Assembly: GCA_017469625.1 (NCBI GenBank)
Contig: JAFUGA010000037.1
Coordinates: 1 to 64,000 of the forward strand
DNA: 64,000 nt
Source: Bacteroidales bacterium
GTDB taxonomy: Bacteria > Bacteroidota > Bacteroidia > Bacteroidales > P3
Reading direction: 5' to 3'
A program made the position numbers and the translations under genes. Below, piece after piece: positions 9,080 through 16,837 of this stretch. The first letter of the stretch is position 1. Every line of letters begins with the position of its first letter. The notes under the pieces are model-generated. The model did no database searches. It worked only from the letters and a program-made list of their open reading frames with translations, and had not been told where the DNA came from.

Positions 9080-10378
9080 ATGCAAAGACAGAAAATAAAC
9101 TTTATAAGTTTGGGTTGTTCCAAAAACACGGTGGATAGTGAGAATATTGCAGGAACATTAAGTAAAGATGGATTTCAAGTGGAGTTTGATTCCAAGGACA
9201 ACGATTTTGATTTTGTCCTTATAAATACTTGTGGTTTTATAGATAAAGCCAAAGAGGAGTCTATCAATACCATACTTGACTGCGTAAGGTTGAAACAACA
9301 GACGAACAAGTCTTTTCATATAATAGTTTTTGGTTGTTTGGCACAACGTTACAAAGAGGATTTGGAAAAAGAAATTCCAGAGATAGATAAGATTTTCGGT
9401 ATTATGCAGGAGAAAGATATACTTGCATATATACGAAAACAGACTACAACTTCTGAAACCTTTGCAAGACAATTATCTACTCCTAAACACTACGCATACG
9501 TTAAGATTTCAGAGGGTTGCGACCGTCATTGCTCATTTTGTGCCATACCTTTGATAAGAGGAAAACACGTTTCTCGCCCCATGGAAGAAATAGTGCAGGA
9601 GGTACAACAACTTGCAGAACAAGGTGTGAAAGAAGCCATACTAATAGCACAAGATACCTCATACTATGGTTTGGATTTGTACAAAGAAAGAAAACTTCCA
9701 CAACTTCTAAAGCAACTTTGCCAAACAGATATTCAATGGATACGTTTGCAATATTCTTACCCTAATCAGTTTCCAGAAGAAGTTTTGGATTTAATGCTTG
9801 AGCAGACGAAAATATGTCATTATTTGGATATGCCTTTACAACATATAAATAATAGAATACTTGATAGTATGAATAGGAATATTACAGATGATGAGATAAA
9901 ACAACTTATAAATAAAATAAGGGCAAAAGTCCCAGATATTGCACTAAGAACTACTCTTATAGTTGGTTATCCTTCTGAAAAGAAAACTGAATACGAAGAG
10001 TTGAAATCTTTTGTAGAACATACGAAGTTTGACCGTATGGGTGCTTTTACTTATTCTAAAGAAGAGGGAACAAAAGCAGGAATGATGAGAGATAGTGTTC
10101 CACAGAAAGAAAAGCAAAGGCGTTTAGATGAACTTGTGTTTATGCAGCAGGATATTTCATTGCAACTGAATAAAAACAAGATAGGTAAAACTTTTCAAAC
10201 GATAATAGACCGCAAAGAAGGAGATTATTTTATAGGAAGAACGCAATACGATTCTCCAGAGGTGGATAACGAAGTTTTAATCTTAGATAACGGAAAACAA
10301 AACATAGAGATAGGCAATTTTTATAACGTAAAGATAACTTCAGTAGAAGAATTTGACCTATATGGCGAAGTTGTGTAA
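9080..10378 (+). CDS. rimO: Ribosomal protein S12 (Asp) methylthiotransferase
   Basis: RimO adds a methylthio group to a conserved aspartate of S12, using SAM and two 4Fe-4S clusters. The 432-residue protein has the UPF0004 N-terminal domain (INFISLGCSKNTVDSE; cluster cysteines in LGCS, NTCGF and FGCLAQ), the radical-SAM motif C147-x3-C151-x2-C154 in EGCDRHCSFC, and a C-terminal TRAM domain. The LGCSKN and GCDRHCSFCAIP wording separates RimO from its paralogue MiaB. It stands between two terminators and is probably monocistronic. Confidence 0.96.
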   Translation: MQRQKINFISLGCSKNTVDSENIAGTLSKDGFQVEFDSKDNDFDFVLINTCGFIDKAKEESINTILDCVRLKQQTNKSFHIIVFGCLAQRYKEDLEKEIPEIDKIFGIMQEKDILAYIRKQTTTSETFARQLSTPKHYAYVKISEGCDRHCSFCAIPLIRGKHVSRPMEEIVQEVQQLAEQGVKEAILIAQDTSYYGLDLYKERKLPQLLKQLCQTDIQWIRLQYSYPNQFPEEVLDLMLEQTKICHYLDMPLQHINNRILDSMNRNITDDEIKQLINKIRAKVPDIALRTTLIVGYPSEKKTEYEELKSFVEHTKFDRMGAFTYSKEEGTKAGMMRDSVPQKEKQRRLDELVFMQQDISLQLNKNKIGKTFQTIIDRKEGDYFIGRTQYDSPEVDNEVLILDNGKQNIEIGNFYNVKITSVEEFDLYGEVV

Positions 10379-10431
10379 AGTGGTTTTCTTATAGAGAAAT
10401 CCTCTGATTATGACAATATTGCATAATTATA

Positions 10432-10472
10432 AGACAAAAAATCATAATTTCTATGACTTTTTGTCTTTTGTT
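10432..10472 (+). terminator. Terminator of rimO
   Basis: 15-bp stem (10432-10446 with 10452-10466, one G-T wobble), 5-nt loop, then TTTGTTTTTG. Confidence 0.8.
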
Positions 10473-10578
10473 TTTGTTTGGTATTTTTATTGTCATATAT
10501 GGTTTTTGAAAGTCGTAAGGTGAATGAACCAAAAAGACAGAAAACAAAAATGATTTAAAAAAATAGGAGATTAAAATT

Positions 10579-11007
10579 ATGTTACCACTAATGAGAAGAA
10601 ACAATTGGGTTCCAGAAGTATTTAACGATTTCTTTGATACTGACTTTATGCCAAGAATAAACGCAACTGCACCAGCTATCAACGTTATAGAAACAGAGAA
10701 AGACTATAAAGTAGAACTTGCAGCAGCAGGTATGAAAAAGGAAGACTTCAATGTAACAATAAACAACGAAGGAAACCTAAGCATAAAGATGGAATCTAAA
10801 AAAGAAAACAAAGAAGAAGAAAATAAGGGTCGCTATTTGAGAAGAGAATTCTCTTATTCAAAATTTGAACAAACACTTATTCTTCCAGAAGATGTAGAAA
10901 AAGAAAAGATAAGTGCAAAAGTTGCAGACGGAGTACTTACAGTTACTTTGCCGAAAACAGAAGTCAAAGTTATAGACCCTACACGCCAAATAACTATAGA
11001 AGAATAA
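10579..11007 (+). CDS. Hsp20/alpha-crystallin small heat shock protein
   Basis: A 142-residue cytosolic holdase that binds unfolding proteins without ATP. The alpha-crystallin domain spans about residues 35-135: PAINVIETEKDYKVELAAAGMKKEDF at its start, the FSYSKFEQTLILPEDV region, and the typical GVLTVTLPK near the end, followed by an IxI-like tail (ITIEE). A good AGGAG ribosome site precedes the ATG. The 200-bp upstream region shows no recognisable heat-shock operator. It is flanked by terminators and monocistronic. Confidence 0.95.
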   Translation: MLPLMRRNNWVPEVFNDFFDTDFMPRINATAPAINVIETEKDYKVELAAAGMKKEDFNVTINNEGNLSIKMESKKENKEEENKGRYLRREFSYSKFEQTLILPEDVEKEKISAKVADGVLTVTLPKTEVKVIDPTRQITIEE

Positions 11008-11036
11008 ACACATACAAAAACTAAAACAAAAACGAT

Positions 11037-11070
11037 AAAATAAGAGTTGTACTTTTGCAACTCTTATTTT
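11037..11070. terminator. Bidirectional terminator between hsp20 and the TSCPD gene
   Basis: 11-bp stem AATAAGAGTTG (11039-11049) with CAACTCTTATT (11058-11068), flanked by A and T runs so that it serves both convergent genes. Confidence 0.8.
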
Positions 11071-11092
11071 TTATAAATCTTTTCGCTTTTTG

Positions 11093-11362
11093 TTATACAT
11101 TTTCTTTATCTTTCTTTTCTAAATAGCCGATAAGGGCTTGTGCTAATTGGTCTGGGCAACTTGTGTTTTTGTTTCCACATTTTATACCTTGCAGTCTGTT
11201 TATAGCCTCTTTTATATGCATACCTTTTATTAAAGCACCCACTCCTTGAGTGTTACCAGAACACCCACCTATAAAATTTACTTGGTTTATAATACCGTTT
11301 TCTATTTCTATATCTATAAACTTTGAGCAAGTGCCAAAGGTTGTGTATGTTATTCTATCCAT
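11093..11362 (-). CDS. TSCPD-domain protein (TIGR03905 family)
   Basis: An 89-residue protein from ATG at 11362 (MDRITYTTFGTCSKF...). It carries GGCSGNTQGVGALIKG and the signature TSCPDQLAQAL near the C-terminus. The same fold forms the C-terminal domain of some class II ribonucleotide reductases, but the free-standing protein has no established role. The conserved cysteines (GTCS, GGCS, KCG, SCPD) suggest metal binding or redox chemistry. Longer versions of the frame upstream of 11362 lack family similarity. Confidence 0.85.
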   Translation of the reverse strand: MDRITYTTFGTCSKFIDIEIENGIINQVNFIGGCSGNTQGVGALIKGMHIKEAINRLQGIKCGNKNTSCPDQLAQALIGYLEKKDKENV

Positions 11363-11475
11363 TTCGTACTTTATTTTTTTTGCAAAGAAAACAAATTTTT
11401 TCCATACAAACGCAAATATTACAGAAAAAGTGTATTGTTTTTGTCGTTTTATTTTCAACTTATGAAAAAAAACTC

Positions 11476-11483
11476 TATCTTTG
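11476..11483 (+). promoter_or_regulatory. -7 box of the ruvX promoter
   Basis: TATCTTTG, 30 nt before the ATG at 11514. No clear -33 TTG. Confidence 0.55.
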
Positions 11484-11513
11484 CAAATAATTATTATAAA
11501 TATATATAGAAAT

Positions 11514-11969
11514 ATGGGAAGATTCTTAGCAATAGATTACGGAGAAAGAAGAGTGGGTTTGGCAGTAAGTGATTATATGCAAGTCATTGCTACAAAACTT
11601 ACTACTGTTTCCACGATAGACGTTTATAATTATTTGAGAGACTACATAGGAAAAGAAGAAGTAGATTTGATAGTTGTAGGAAACCCGAAACAATTGGATA
11701 ATACACCATCGGAATCTGCAAAAATGGTGAATGTGTTTGTAGATAATCTTTCAAAAATATTTCCAGATATGGATATTTATATGATAGATGAGAGATATAC
11801 AAGCAAGATAGCCTCACAGAGTATAGCAGTTAGCGGTATGAAAAAGAAAAAACGCCAAGATAAAGCATTGATAGACAGTGTTAGTGCTGTACTTATATTG
11901 CAGGATTTTATGGAAATGTACAAGGGAAACGGTATAGATAATATTCTAAAAGTTTCTCCGAAAGAGTAG
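11514..11969 (+). CDS. ruvX: Holliday junction resolvase-like protein YqgF/RuvX
   Basis: RuvX is an RNase H-fold nuclease implicated in rRNA end processing and in junction resolution. From ATG 11514 it has 151 residues: MGRFLAIDYGERRVGLAVSD holds the first catalytic Asp, IVVGNP the second strand, and DERYTS with DSVSAVLILQ the later acidic residues. A longer frame starts at a TTG that overlaps the -7 box and is rejected. def follows 65 bp downstream on the same strand, a common pairing. Confidence 0.94.
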   Translation: MGRFLAIDYGERRVGLAVSDYMQVIATKLTTVSTIDVYNYLRDYIGKEEVDLIVVGNPKQLDNTPSESAKMVNVFVDNLSKIFPDMDIYMIDERYTSKIASQSIAVSGMKKKKRQDKALIDSVSAVLILQDFMEMYKGNGIDNILKVSPKE

Positions 11970-12034
11970 AGTTTTATCTCAAAACAATATATTCAGAATT
12001 AAATAAAACAAACAAAAATAATATTTTTCAAAAA

Positions 12035-12622
12035 ATGATTTTACCCATAGTAGGATACGGACATTCGGTGCTTAGAATAGCAACAAAAGATATAGATACA
12101 AAGAACTTGAATCAGGAAGAGTTGCAAGAGTTGAAAACCTTAACAGAAGATATGTTTGAAACTATGTATAAGGCAAATGGTGTAGGGTTGGCGGCTCCTC
12201 AGATAAATAAATCTATCTCCCTTATGGTAATAGATGCAGACCCTTTGAAAGAAGAGTACCCTGAAGGCGAAGGATTTAAGATTGCAATAATAAACCCACA
12301 CGTTATAGAAACGAGTGGAGAGAATTGGTCATTTGAAGAGGGTTGTTTGTCTTTGCCGGGCATACACGAGAATGTATCTCGTCCCGAAAAAGTAAAGATA
12401 CAGTATCAAATAATAGAAGAAAAAGATGGTAAGTTGCAGATAGTAGATTGTGAAGAAGAACTTTCGGGCATACGTGCAAGGGTCTTCCAACATGAATACG
12501 ACCACCTACAAGGTAAAGTCTTTGTAGATAGAATATCCAATCTTAGAAAGGCTTTTCTAAAGAAAAAACTTTCGGATATATCTAATAATAAAGTTAGACC
12601 AGATTATAAAATGTTAAAATAA
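12035..12622 (+). CDS. def: Peptide deformylase
   Basis: This enzyme removes the formyl group from the N-terminal Met of nascent proteins. All three family motifs are present in the 195 residues: GVGLAAPQ, EGCLSLPG (metal-binding Cys) and QHEYDHLQG (two metal-binding His and the catalytic Glu). The gene is followed 13 bp later by a lipoprotein gene, probably in the same transcript. Confidence 0.97.
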   Translation: MILPIVGYGHSVLRIATKDIDTKNLNQEELQELKTLTEDMFETMYKANGVGLAAPQINKSISLMVIDADPLKEEYPEGEGFKIAIINPHVIETSGENWSFEEGCLSLPGIHENVSRPEKVKIQYQIIEEKDGKLQIVDCEEELSGIRARVFQHEYDHLQGKVFVDRISNLRKAFLKKKLSDISNNKVRPDYKMLK

Positions 12623-12635
12623 AAACGAAAACATT

Positions 12636-13160
12636 ATGAGAACAATATGCTTTTTATTGTCTTGTCTGTTGATATTAGTTTCTTGTAATGGTGGAGAAAC
12701 CAAACAACAGCAAAGACAAAAAGAAATAGAAAAGATTTCCAACGAGATAAATGAAAATCCTGTATTATTAAAAGAGGAAACGGCGAACAAAATCCTTAAT
12801 CTATACAATTCATATATAAAGGATTATCCGCAAGATACTATTTGCGAATACTATCTTTTCCAAATGCACAACGTTTATACTGCTATGCGTCAGTGCGACT
12901 CTGCTTTGTACTGTTTAGACCGTATTATAACAGAATATCCTAAAGGAAAAAATGTAGGTGCTGCTTATTTCTTTAAAGGGATTGTGTTAAACGATGTTTG
13001 CCATAATAGAGAAAAAAGTATAGAGGCTTTTGAGGAATACATAAGACGTTACCCAGACAATCCGCATGTATATGACGCAAAACGTATGATACAAATGGAT
13101 ACAATGAAAAACCCTTTGGAACTTATACAACCACAAACCCCGACAGAAGATGCAAAATAA
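12636..13160 (+). CDS. TPR-containing lipoprotein
   Basis: A 174-residue lipoprotein: signal peptide MRTICFLLSCLLILVSC with lipobox LVSC and lipidated Cys17. After a Gln/Lys-rich linker come tetratricopeptide-like helices (YNSYIKDYPQDTICEYYLFQMHN, ALYCLDRIITEYPKGKN, SIEAFEEYIRRYPDNP), similar in arrangement to YbgF/CpoB or BamD-type periplasmic scaffolds. No specific partner can be named. Its last 11 bp overlap the next gene. Confidence 0.8.
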   Translation: MRTICFLLSCLLILVSCNGGETKQQQRQKEIEKISNEINENPVLLKEETANKILNLYNSYIKDYPQDTICEYYLFQMHNVYTAMRQCDSALYCLDRIITEYPKGKNVGAAYFFKGIVLNDVCHNREKSIEAFEEYIRRYPDNPHVYDAKRMIQMDTMKNPLELIQPQTPTEDAK

Positions 13161-13818
13161 GATAGAATGCGATACTATAGTGTTGAACAATGGTAACAAT
13201 CTTGCCATAATGTTCTTAGGACACGGAAGTTTGATGTTTGATTACGAAAGCAGGATTATTTACACCGACCCTGTAAGTGAATATGCAGACTATTCTTTGT
13301 TGCCAAAGGCCGATGTTATCCTTGTTACCCACGAACATGACGACCATTTTGACCCTAAAGCCATAGAAATACTGAAAAAAGAAGATACAAGAATTATCTG
13401 CAATCAAAAAGTAAGGGATTTATTGGGTGAAGGTACTGTTTTGAATTATGGAGATGTGTGGGCTTTTGATGATTTTTCGGTAGAGGCTATGAAGGCATAC
13501 AACACCACAGAGGGAAGAGAAAAGTTTCACCCAAAGGATAGGGACAACGCATACTTTCTTCATTTTGATGAAAACACAGTATATATTTCTGGAGATACAG
13601 AAACGGTAGAAAATATAGAGGAAGTGAAAAATTGTGATTTACTTTTTCTTGCTGTAAATCAACCTTATACAATGACAATAAAACAAGCCTATCATTTTGC
13701 TACACAAATACAACCTAAGATTTTTTACCCTTACCACACAACCGACACAGATATGAACGAACTAAGAAAAGAATTTGAAAATGTGCCGTTTGAGGTAAGA
13801 ATAAGACAGATGCAGTAA
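13150..13818 (+). CDS. Metallo-beta-lactamase-fold hydrolase (UlaG-like)
   Basis: A 222-residue protein without signal peptide. It has FLGHGSLMF, the metal motif THEHDDHFD (HxHxDH) near residue 60, ISGDTE near 145, and a late YPYHTTD His. This is the pattern of cytosolic UlaG-type lactonases and hydrolases. The substrate is unknown. It overlaps the lipoprotein gene by 11 bp, implying coupled translation. Confidence 0.85.
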   Translation: MQNKIECDTIVLNNGNNLAIMFLGHGSLMFDYESRIIYTDPVSEYADYSLLPKADVILVTHEHDDHFDPKAIEILKKEDTRIICNQKVRDLLGEGTVLNYGDVWAFDDFSVEAMKAYNTTEGREKFHPKDRDNAYFLHFDENTVYISGDTETVENIEEVKNCDLLFLAVNQPYTMTIKQAYHFATQIQPKIFYPYHTTDTDMNELRKEFENVPFEVRIRQMQ

Positions 13819-13844
13819 AATTTTTCATGGTTATTATAAATTGG

Positions 13845-13878
13845 GACTAAGTTTCGCAAAGTTGAAACTTAGTCTTTC
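13845..13878 (+). terminator. Terminator of the def-lipoprotein-MBL run
   Basis: Perfect 11-bp stem GACTAAGTTTC (13845-13855) with GAAACTTAGTC (13864-13874), then TTTC. Confidence 0.8.
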
Positions 13879-13927
13879 ATATTTAAACCCCTAAATTTCT
13901 CTAATTCCATAAAACATATAATAATCT

Positions 13928-13990
13928 AAAACAAAATTTCACTCTCACGAAACAAAGAGATAGATTTCTAAAACAAAGTTTCGTGAAAAC
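13928..13990 (+). repeat. 21-bp module array, locus 3
   Basis: Three units at 13928, 13949 and 13970 in exact 21-bp phase, between the convergent MBL gene and metK. Confidence 0.8.
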
Positions 13991-14031
13991 CATATCAAAA
14001 CACAGAAAAATGAGTGTTGAAATAAACAAAA

Positions 14032-14065
14032 CACCTGCCAAACTATAGTTAAGGTTTGACAGGTG
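14032..14065 (-). terminator. Terminator of metK
   Basis: 12-bp stem (14032-14043 with 14054-14065, one wobble) followed on the minus strand by TTTTGTTTATTT. Confidence 0.75.
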
Positions 14066-14092
14066 AAAAAAATAAAAAAATGATGAAATAAG

Positions 14093-15337
14093 TTATAAAT
14101 TGAACTCTTGTTTTATTTTATCTACATAATCCAATTTTTCCCAAGGGTAAAACCAAACTGTTTTCTTCTCTTCTTTGTTGCCGTCTTTTATTATACATAC
14201 TTCTTTCTCATAAGGTGTTCTTCCAAAATGACCATAGGTAGAAGTAGGAGAGAAGATAGGATTTTTCAAACCAAAACGTTCTATGATAGAATAAGGTCTA
14301 AGGTCAAATATCTTCAAAATTTTTTCTGCTATTTCGCCATCGGATATGTTTATATGTGAAGAATTGAACGTATCTACAAACAATCCAACCGGTTCAGCCA
14401 TACCTATAGCGTATGCAACTTGCACAGAAACTTCATCGCACAAACCACTTGCTACCATATTCTTTGCAACGTGTCGCATAGCATAAGCAGCACTTCTATC
14501 AACCTTTGAAGAATCCTTGCCAGAGAAAGCACCACCACCATGAGAACCTTTTCCACCATAAGTATCTACAATAATCTTTCTACCTGTTAGACCTGTATCT
14601 CCATTAGGCCCTCCTATTACAAATTTGCCTGTAGGATTGACATACAACTTATAACCCTTAGAAAACAAATCTTTTGTCCTTTGATATTTTTGTTTTTCTA
14701 CTACTCTTGGAATAAGAATATTCTCTATATCCTCTTTTATTTTGGAGGTTTCAACGTTTTCATCGTGTTGAGTAGATAATACTATGGTATCTACAGAGAT
14801 AGGATTGTTGTTATCATCGTACTCTATAGTTACCTGAGATTTGGAATCGGGACGAAGATAAGGCATAAGAGAAGTAGTCTTTCTTATTTGTGCAAGTTCA
14901 TAAACAAGTTGATGTGCAAGCATAACAGGTAAAGGCATAAAATCTTCTGTATCTTTGTTTGCATAACCAAACATCATACCTTGGTCTCCTGCTCCTTGCA
15001 TAAGAGGGTCCTGTCTTTCTACTCCCTGATTTATATCCGGGCTTTGTTCGTGTATAGTTGAAATAACAGCACAAGAATCTGCTGCAAACTGATATTCTTC
15101 TTTGGTGTAGCCTATGTTTCTTATAACCTTGCGTGCTACTTCTTGTACATCTACATAAGAGTTGCTTTTTACCTCTCCTGCAAGAAAGACAAGTCCTGTT
15201 GTTACAAGAGTTTCGCAAGCAACTTTTGAACTACTGTCTCTTCTAAGAAACTCATCTAAAAGAGCGTCTGAAATTTGGTCGGCTATCTTGTCTGGGTGGC
15301 CTTCCGATACTGATTCTGATGTTATAAAACGTGACAT
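14093..15337 (-). CDS. metK: S-adenosylmethionine synthase
   Basis: MetK makes SAM from methionine and ATP. The 414-residue protein has the family signatures ESVSEGHPDKIADQISDALLDE near the N-terminus (ATP-binding His14), GAGDQGMMFGYA near 115-127, and the phosphate loop GGGAFSGKDSSKVDRSAAY near 266-285. It is transcribed alone. The 150-nt leader begins with a SAM-II-type riboswitch, so the product probably represses its own synthesis. Confidence 0.97.
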   Translation of the reverse strand: MSRFITSESVSEGHPDKIADQISDALLDEFLRRDSSSKVACETLVTTGLVFLAGEVKSNSYVDVQEVARKVIRNIGYTKEEYQFAADSCAVISTIHEQSPDINQGVERQDPLMQGAGDQGMMFGYANKDTEDFMPLPVMLAHQLVYELAQIRKTTSLMPYLRPDSKSQVTIEYDDNNNPISVDTIVLSTQHDENVETSKIKEDIENILIPRVVEKQKYQRTKDLFSKGYKLYVNPTGKFVIGGPNGDTGLTGRKIIVDTYGGKGSHGGGAFSGKDSSKVDRSAAYAMRHVAKNMVASGLCDEVSVQVAYAIGMAEPVGLFVDTFNSSHINISDGEIAEKILKIFDLRPYSIIERFGLKNPIFSPTSTYGHFGRTPYEKEVCIIKDGNKEEKKTVWFYPWEKLDYVDKIKQEFNL

Positions 15338-15430
15338 TTCCTTTTGTTGTTTTAAATTATTAAATCATAAATTAAGCAAAACGTGGAAATGATAAAGAAT
15401 TGATAAATCTCAATACTGAATAAAAGTTAT

Positions 15431-15485
15431 GTTGTTTTAGCATTCTTTTATTGTGGTTGCAATCAATCCAAATCTGTCCACAAAT
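15431..15485 (-). ncRNA. SAM-II-type riboswitch upstream of metK
   Basis: On the minus strand a 6-bp P1 (TTGTGG at 15483-15478 with CCACAA at 15456-15451) encloses a loop containing GATTT and ATTGCAA. It is followed by an A-rich segment and GCTAAAAC (15441-15434). The order GAUUU - AUUGCAA - P1 3' arm - UAAA - GCUAAAA matches the SAM-II aptamer as I recall it, and the P1 bases differ from alphaproteobacterial examples but stay paired. A pseudoknot between loop TTTGG (15472-15468) and CTAAA (15440-15436) is possible. The aptamer starts within about 10 nt of the predicted transcript start and ends about 95 nt before metK. Confidence 0.83.
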
Positions 15486-15492
15486 CTTTTTG

Positions 15493-15522
15493 CAAAAGTA
15501 ATACATATTTTTGTTATAACAA
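15493..15522 (-). promoter_or_regulatory. Promoter of metK
   Basis: On the minus strand TTG (15522-15520), 19 bp, TACTTTTG (15500-15493). Transcription would begin at the riboswitch 5' end. Confidence 0.8.
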
Positions 15523-15570
15523 TATTTTGCATATAAAAAAAAGAAAAATACTTGTTTTTAAGATTTTTTA

Positions 15571-15600
15571 TTGTAATAAGAAAAAAAAATATTATATTTG
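15571..15600 (+). promoter_or_regulatory. Promoter of ruvB
   Basis: TTG (15571-15573), 19 bp, TATATTTG (15593-15600), 30 nt before the ATG. Confidence 0.8.
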
Positions 15601-15629
15601 CAAGTCAGTATTTTAAGTAAAAAGAGTAT

Positions 15630-16664
15630 ATGAATCAAAACCTTAATCCAAATTCTGAAAGATTGTCAAAACAAGAGCGAGATTACGAGAGAGCCTTGAG
15701 ACCTCTTGGCTTTGAAGATTTTACAGGACAAGAGGATATTAAGGAGAACTTGAAAATATTCGTTGCAGCCGCAAAAGAAAGGGGGGAAGCTTTAGACCAC
15801 GTTCTCTTGCATGGACCTCCAGGTTTAGGAAAAACAACTTTGTCTTATATCATTGCAAATGAATTAGGTGTAAATGTAAAAATGACTTCAGGTCCTGTGC
15901 TTGACAAACCGGGAGAACTTGCAGGCATTCTTACAAATCTTGAACCTAATGACGTTTTGTTTATAGATGAAATACATAGACTTTCACCTATAGTAGAGGA
16001 ATATCTTTACTCTGCTATGGAAGATTATAAGATAGACATACTTATAGAAAGTGGACCTAATGCAAAAAGTGTAGAGATAGCGTTAAATCCTTTTACTCTT
16101 ATAGGTGCTACAACAAGAAGTGGTTTATTAACAGCCCCACTTCGTTCAAGGTTTGGAATAACTTGTAGGTTGAAATATTACAATCACGAAACATTATGTT
16201 CCATTGTCAAACGTTCATGTAAGATACTTAAAACTCCGATTTATGATGATGCAGCATTAGAAATAGCCTCACGTTCAAGAGGAACACCGCGTATAGCCAA
16301 CCTTTTACTCAGAAGAGTAAGAGATTTTGCCCAGATAAAAGGTGATGGAGTTATAACGGTGGAAATTGCACGTATGGCTCTAAAGGCTTTGAATGTAGAT
16401 AAGAATGGTTTAGACGAGATGGACAATAGAATACTTGCTACTATTGTAGATAAGTTTAAAGGAGGTCCTGTAGGACTTACGACTATTGCAACAGCAGTAG
16501 GAGAAGATGCAGGGACAGTAGAAGAGGTTTATGAACCGTTTTTGATACAAGAAGGTTTTCTTATGAGAACTTCAAGAGGTAGAGAAGCGACACTTTTAGC
16601 CTATAAACACCTTGGAAGAGATGTTTCTTTGAAGAAAACCACCCAACAGAATTTATTTGATTAA
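15630..16664 (+). CDS. ruvB: Holliday junction branch migration helicase RuvB
   Basis: RuvB is the AAA+ motor that drives branch migration with RuvA. The 344 residues include the N-terminal [11 protein letters not shown], Walker [10 protein letters not shown] near residue 64, Walker B FIDEIHRL near 111, sensor 1 [18 protein letters not shown], and the C-terminal winged helix ending in a region like [14 protein letters not shown]. ruvA and ruvC are not nearby. The gene is divergent from metK and monocistronic. Confidence 0.97.
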   Translation: MNQNLNPNSERLSKQERDYERALRPLGFEDFTGQEDIKENLKIFVAAAKERGEALDHVLLHGPPGLGKTTLSYIIANELGVNVKMTSGPVLDKPGELAGILTNLEPNDVLFIDEIHRLSPIVEEYLYSAMEDYKIDILIESGPNAKSVEIALNPFTLIGATTRSGLLTAPLRSRFGITCRLKYYNHETLCSIVKRSCKILKTPIYDDAALEIASRSRGTPRIANLLLRRVRDFAQIKGDGVITVEIARMALKALNVDKNGLDEMDNRILATIVDKFKGGPVGLTTIATAVGEDAGTVEEVYEPFLIQEGFLMRTSRGREATLLAYKHLGRDVSLKKTTQQNLFD

Positions 16665-16837
16665 ATTTTTTTAAAATTTATTTTATTGATTTTGAAAGAT
16701 TTAATGAAAAAGTGGAATTTTTTTTGGGTTTTGAGTTTACTTTTTGACGTTTTTTGCTGTTATAAGGGGTGAAAAACGAATTAAAAAAAGCCAAAATAGG
16801 TTTTGTTAGTGTAAAAACAAAAAAAAATTATTATAGT

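Noticed and set aside
10389-10682. Leftward 97-codon frame between rimO and hsp20
   Set aside because: It crosses the rimO terminator and the start of hsp20 on the other strand and has no recognisable domain or signal.
11363-11458. N-terminal extension of the TSCPD protein
   Set aside because: Extra residues are Lys/Phe-rich, read through intergenic DNA, and are not part of the family. ATG 11362 fits the domain.
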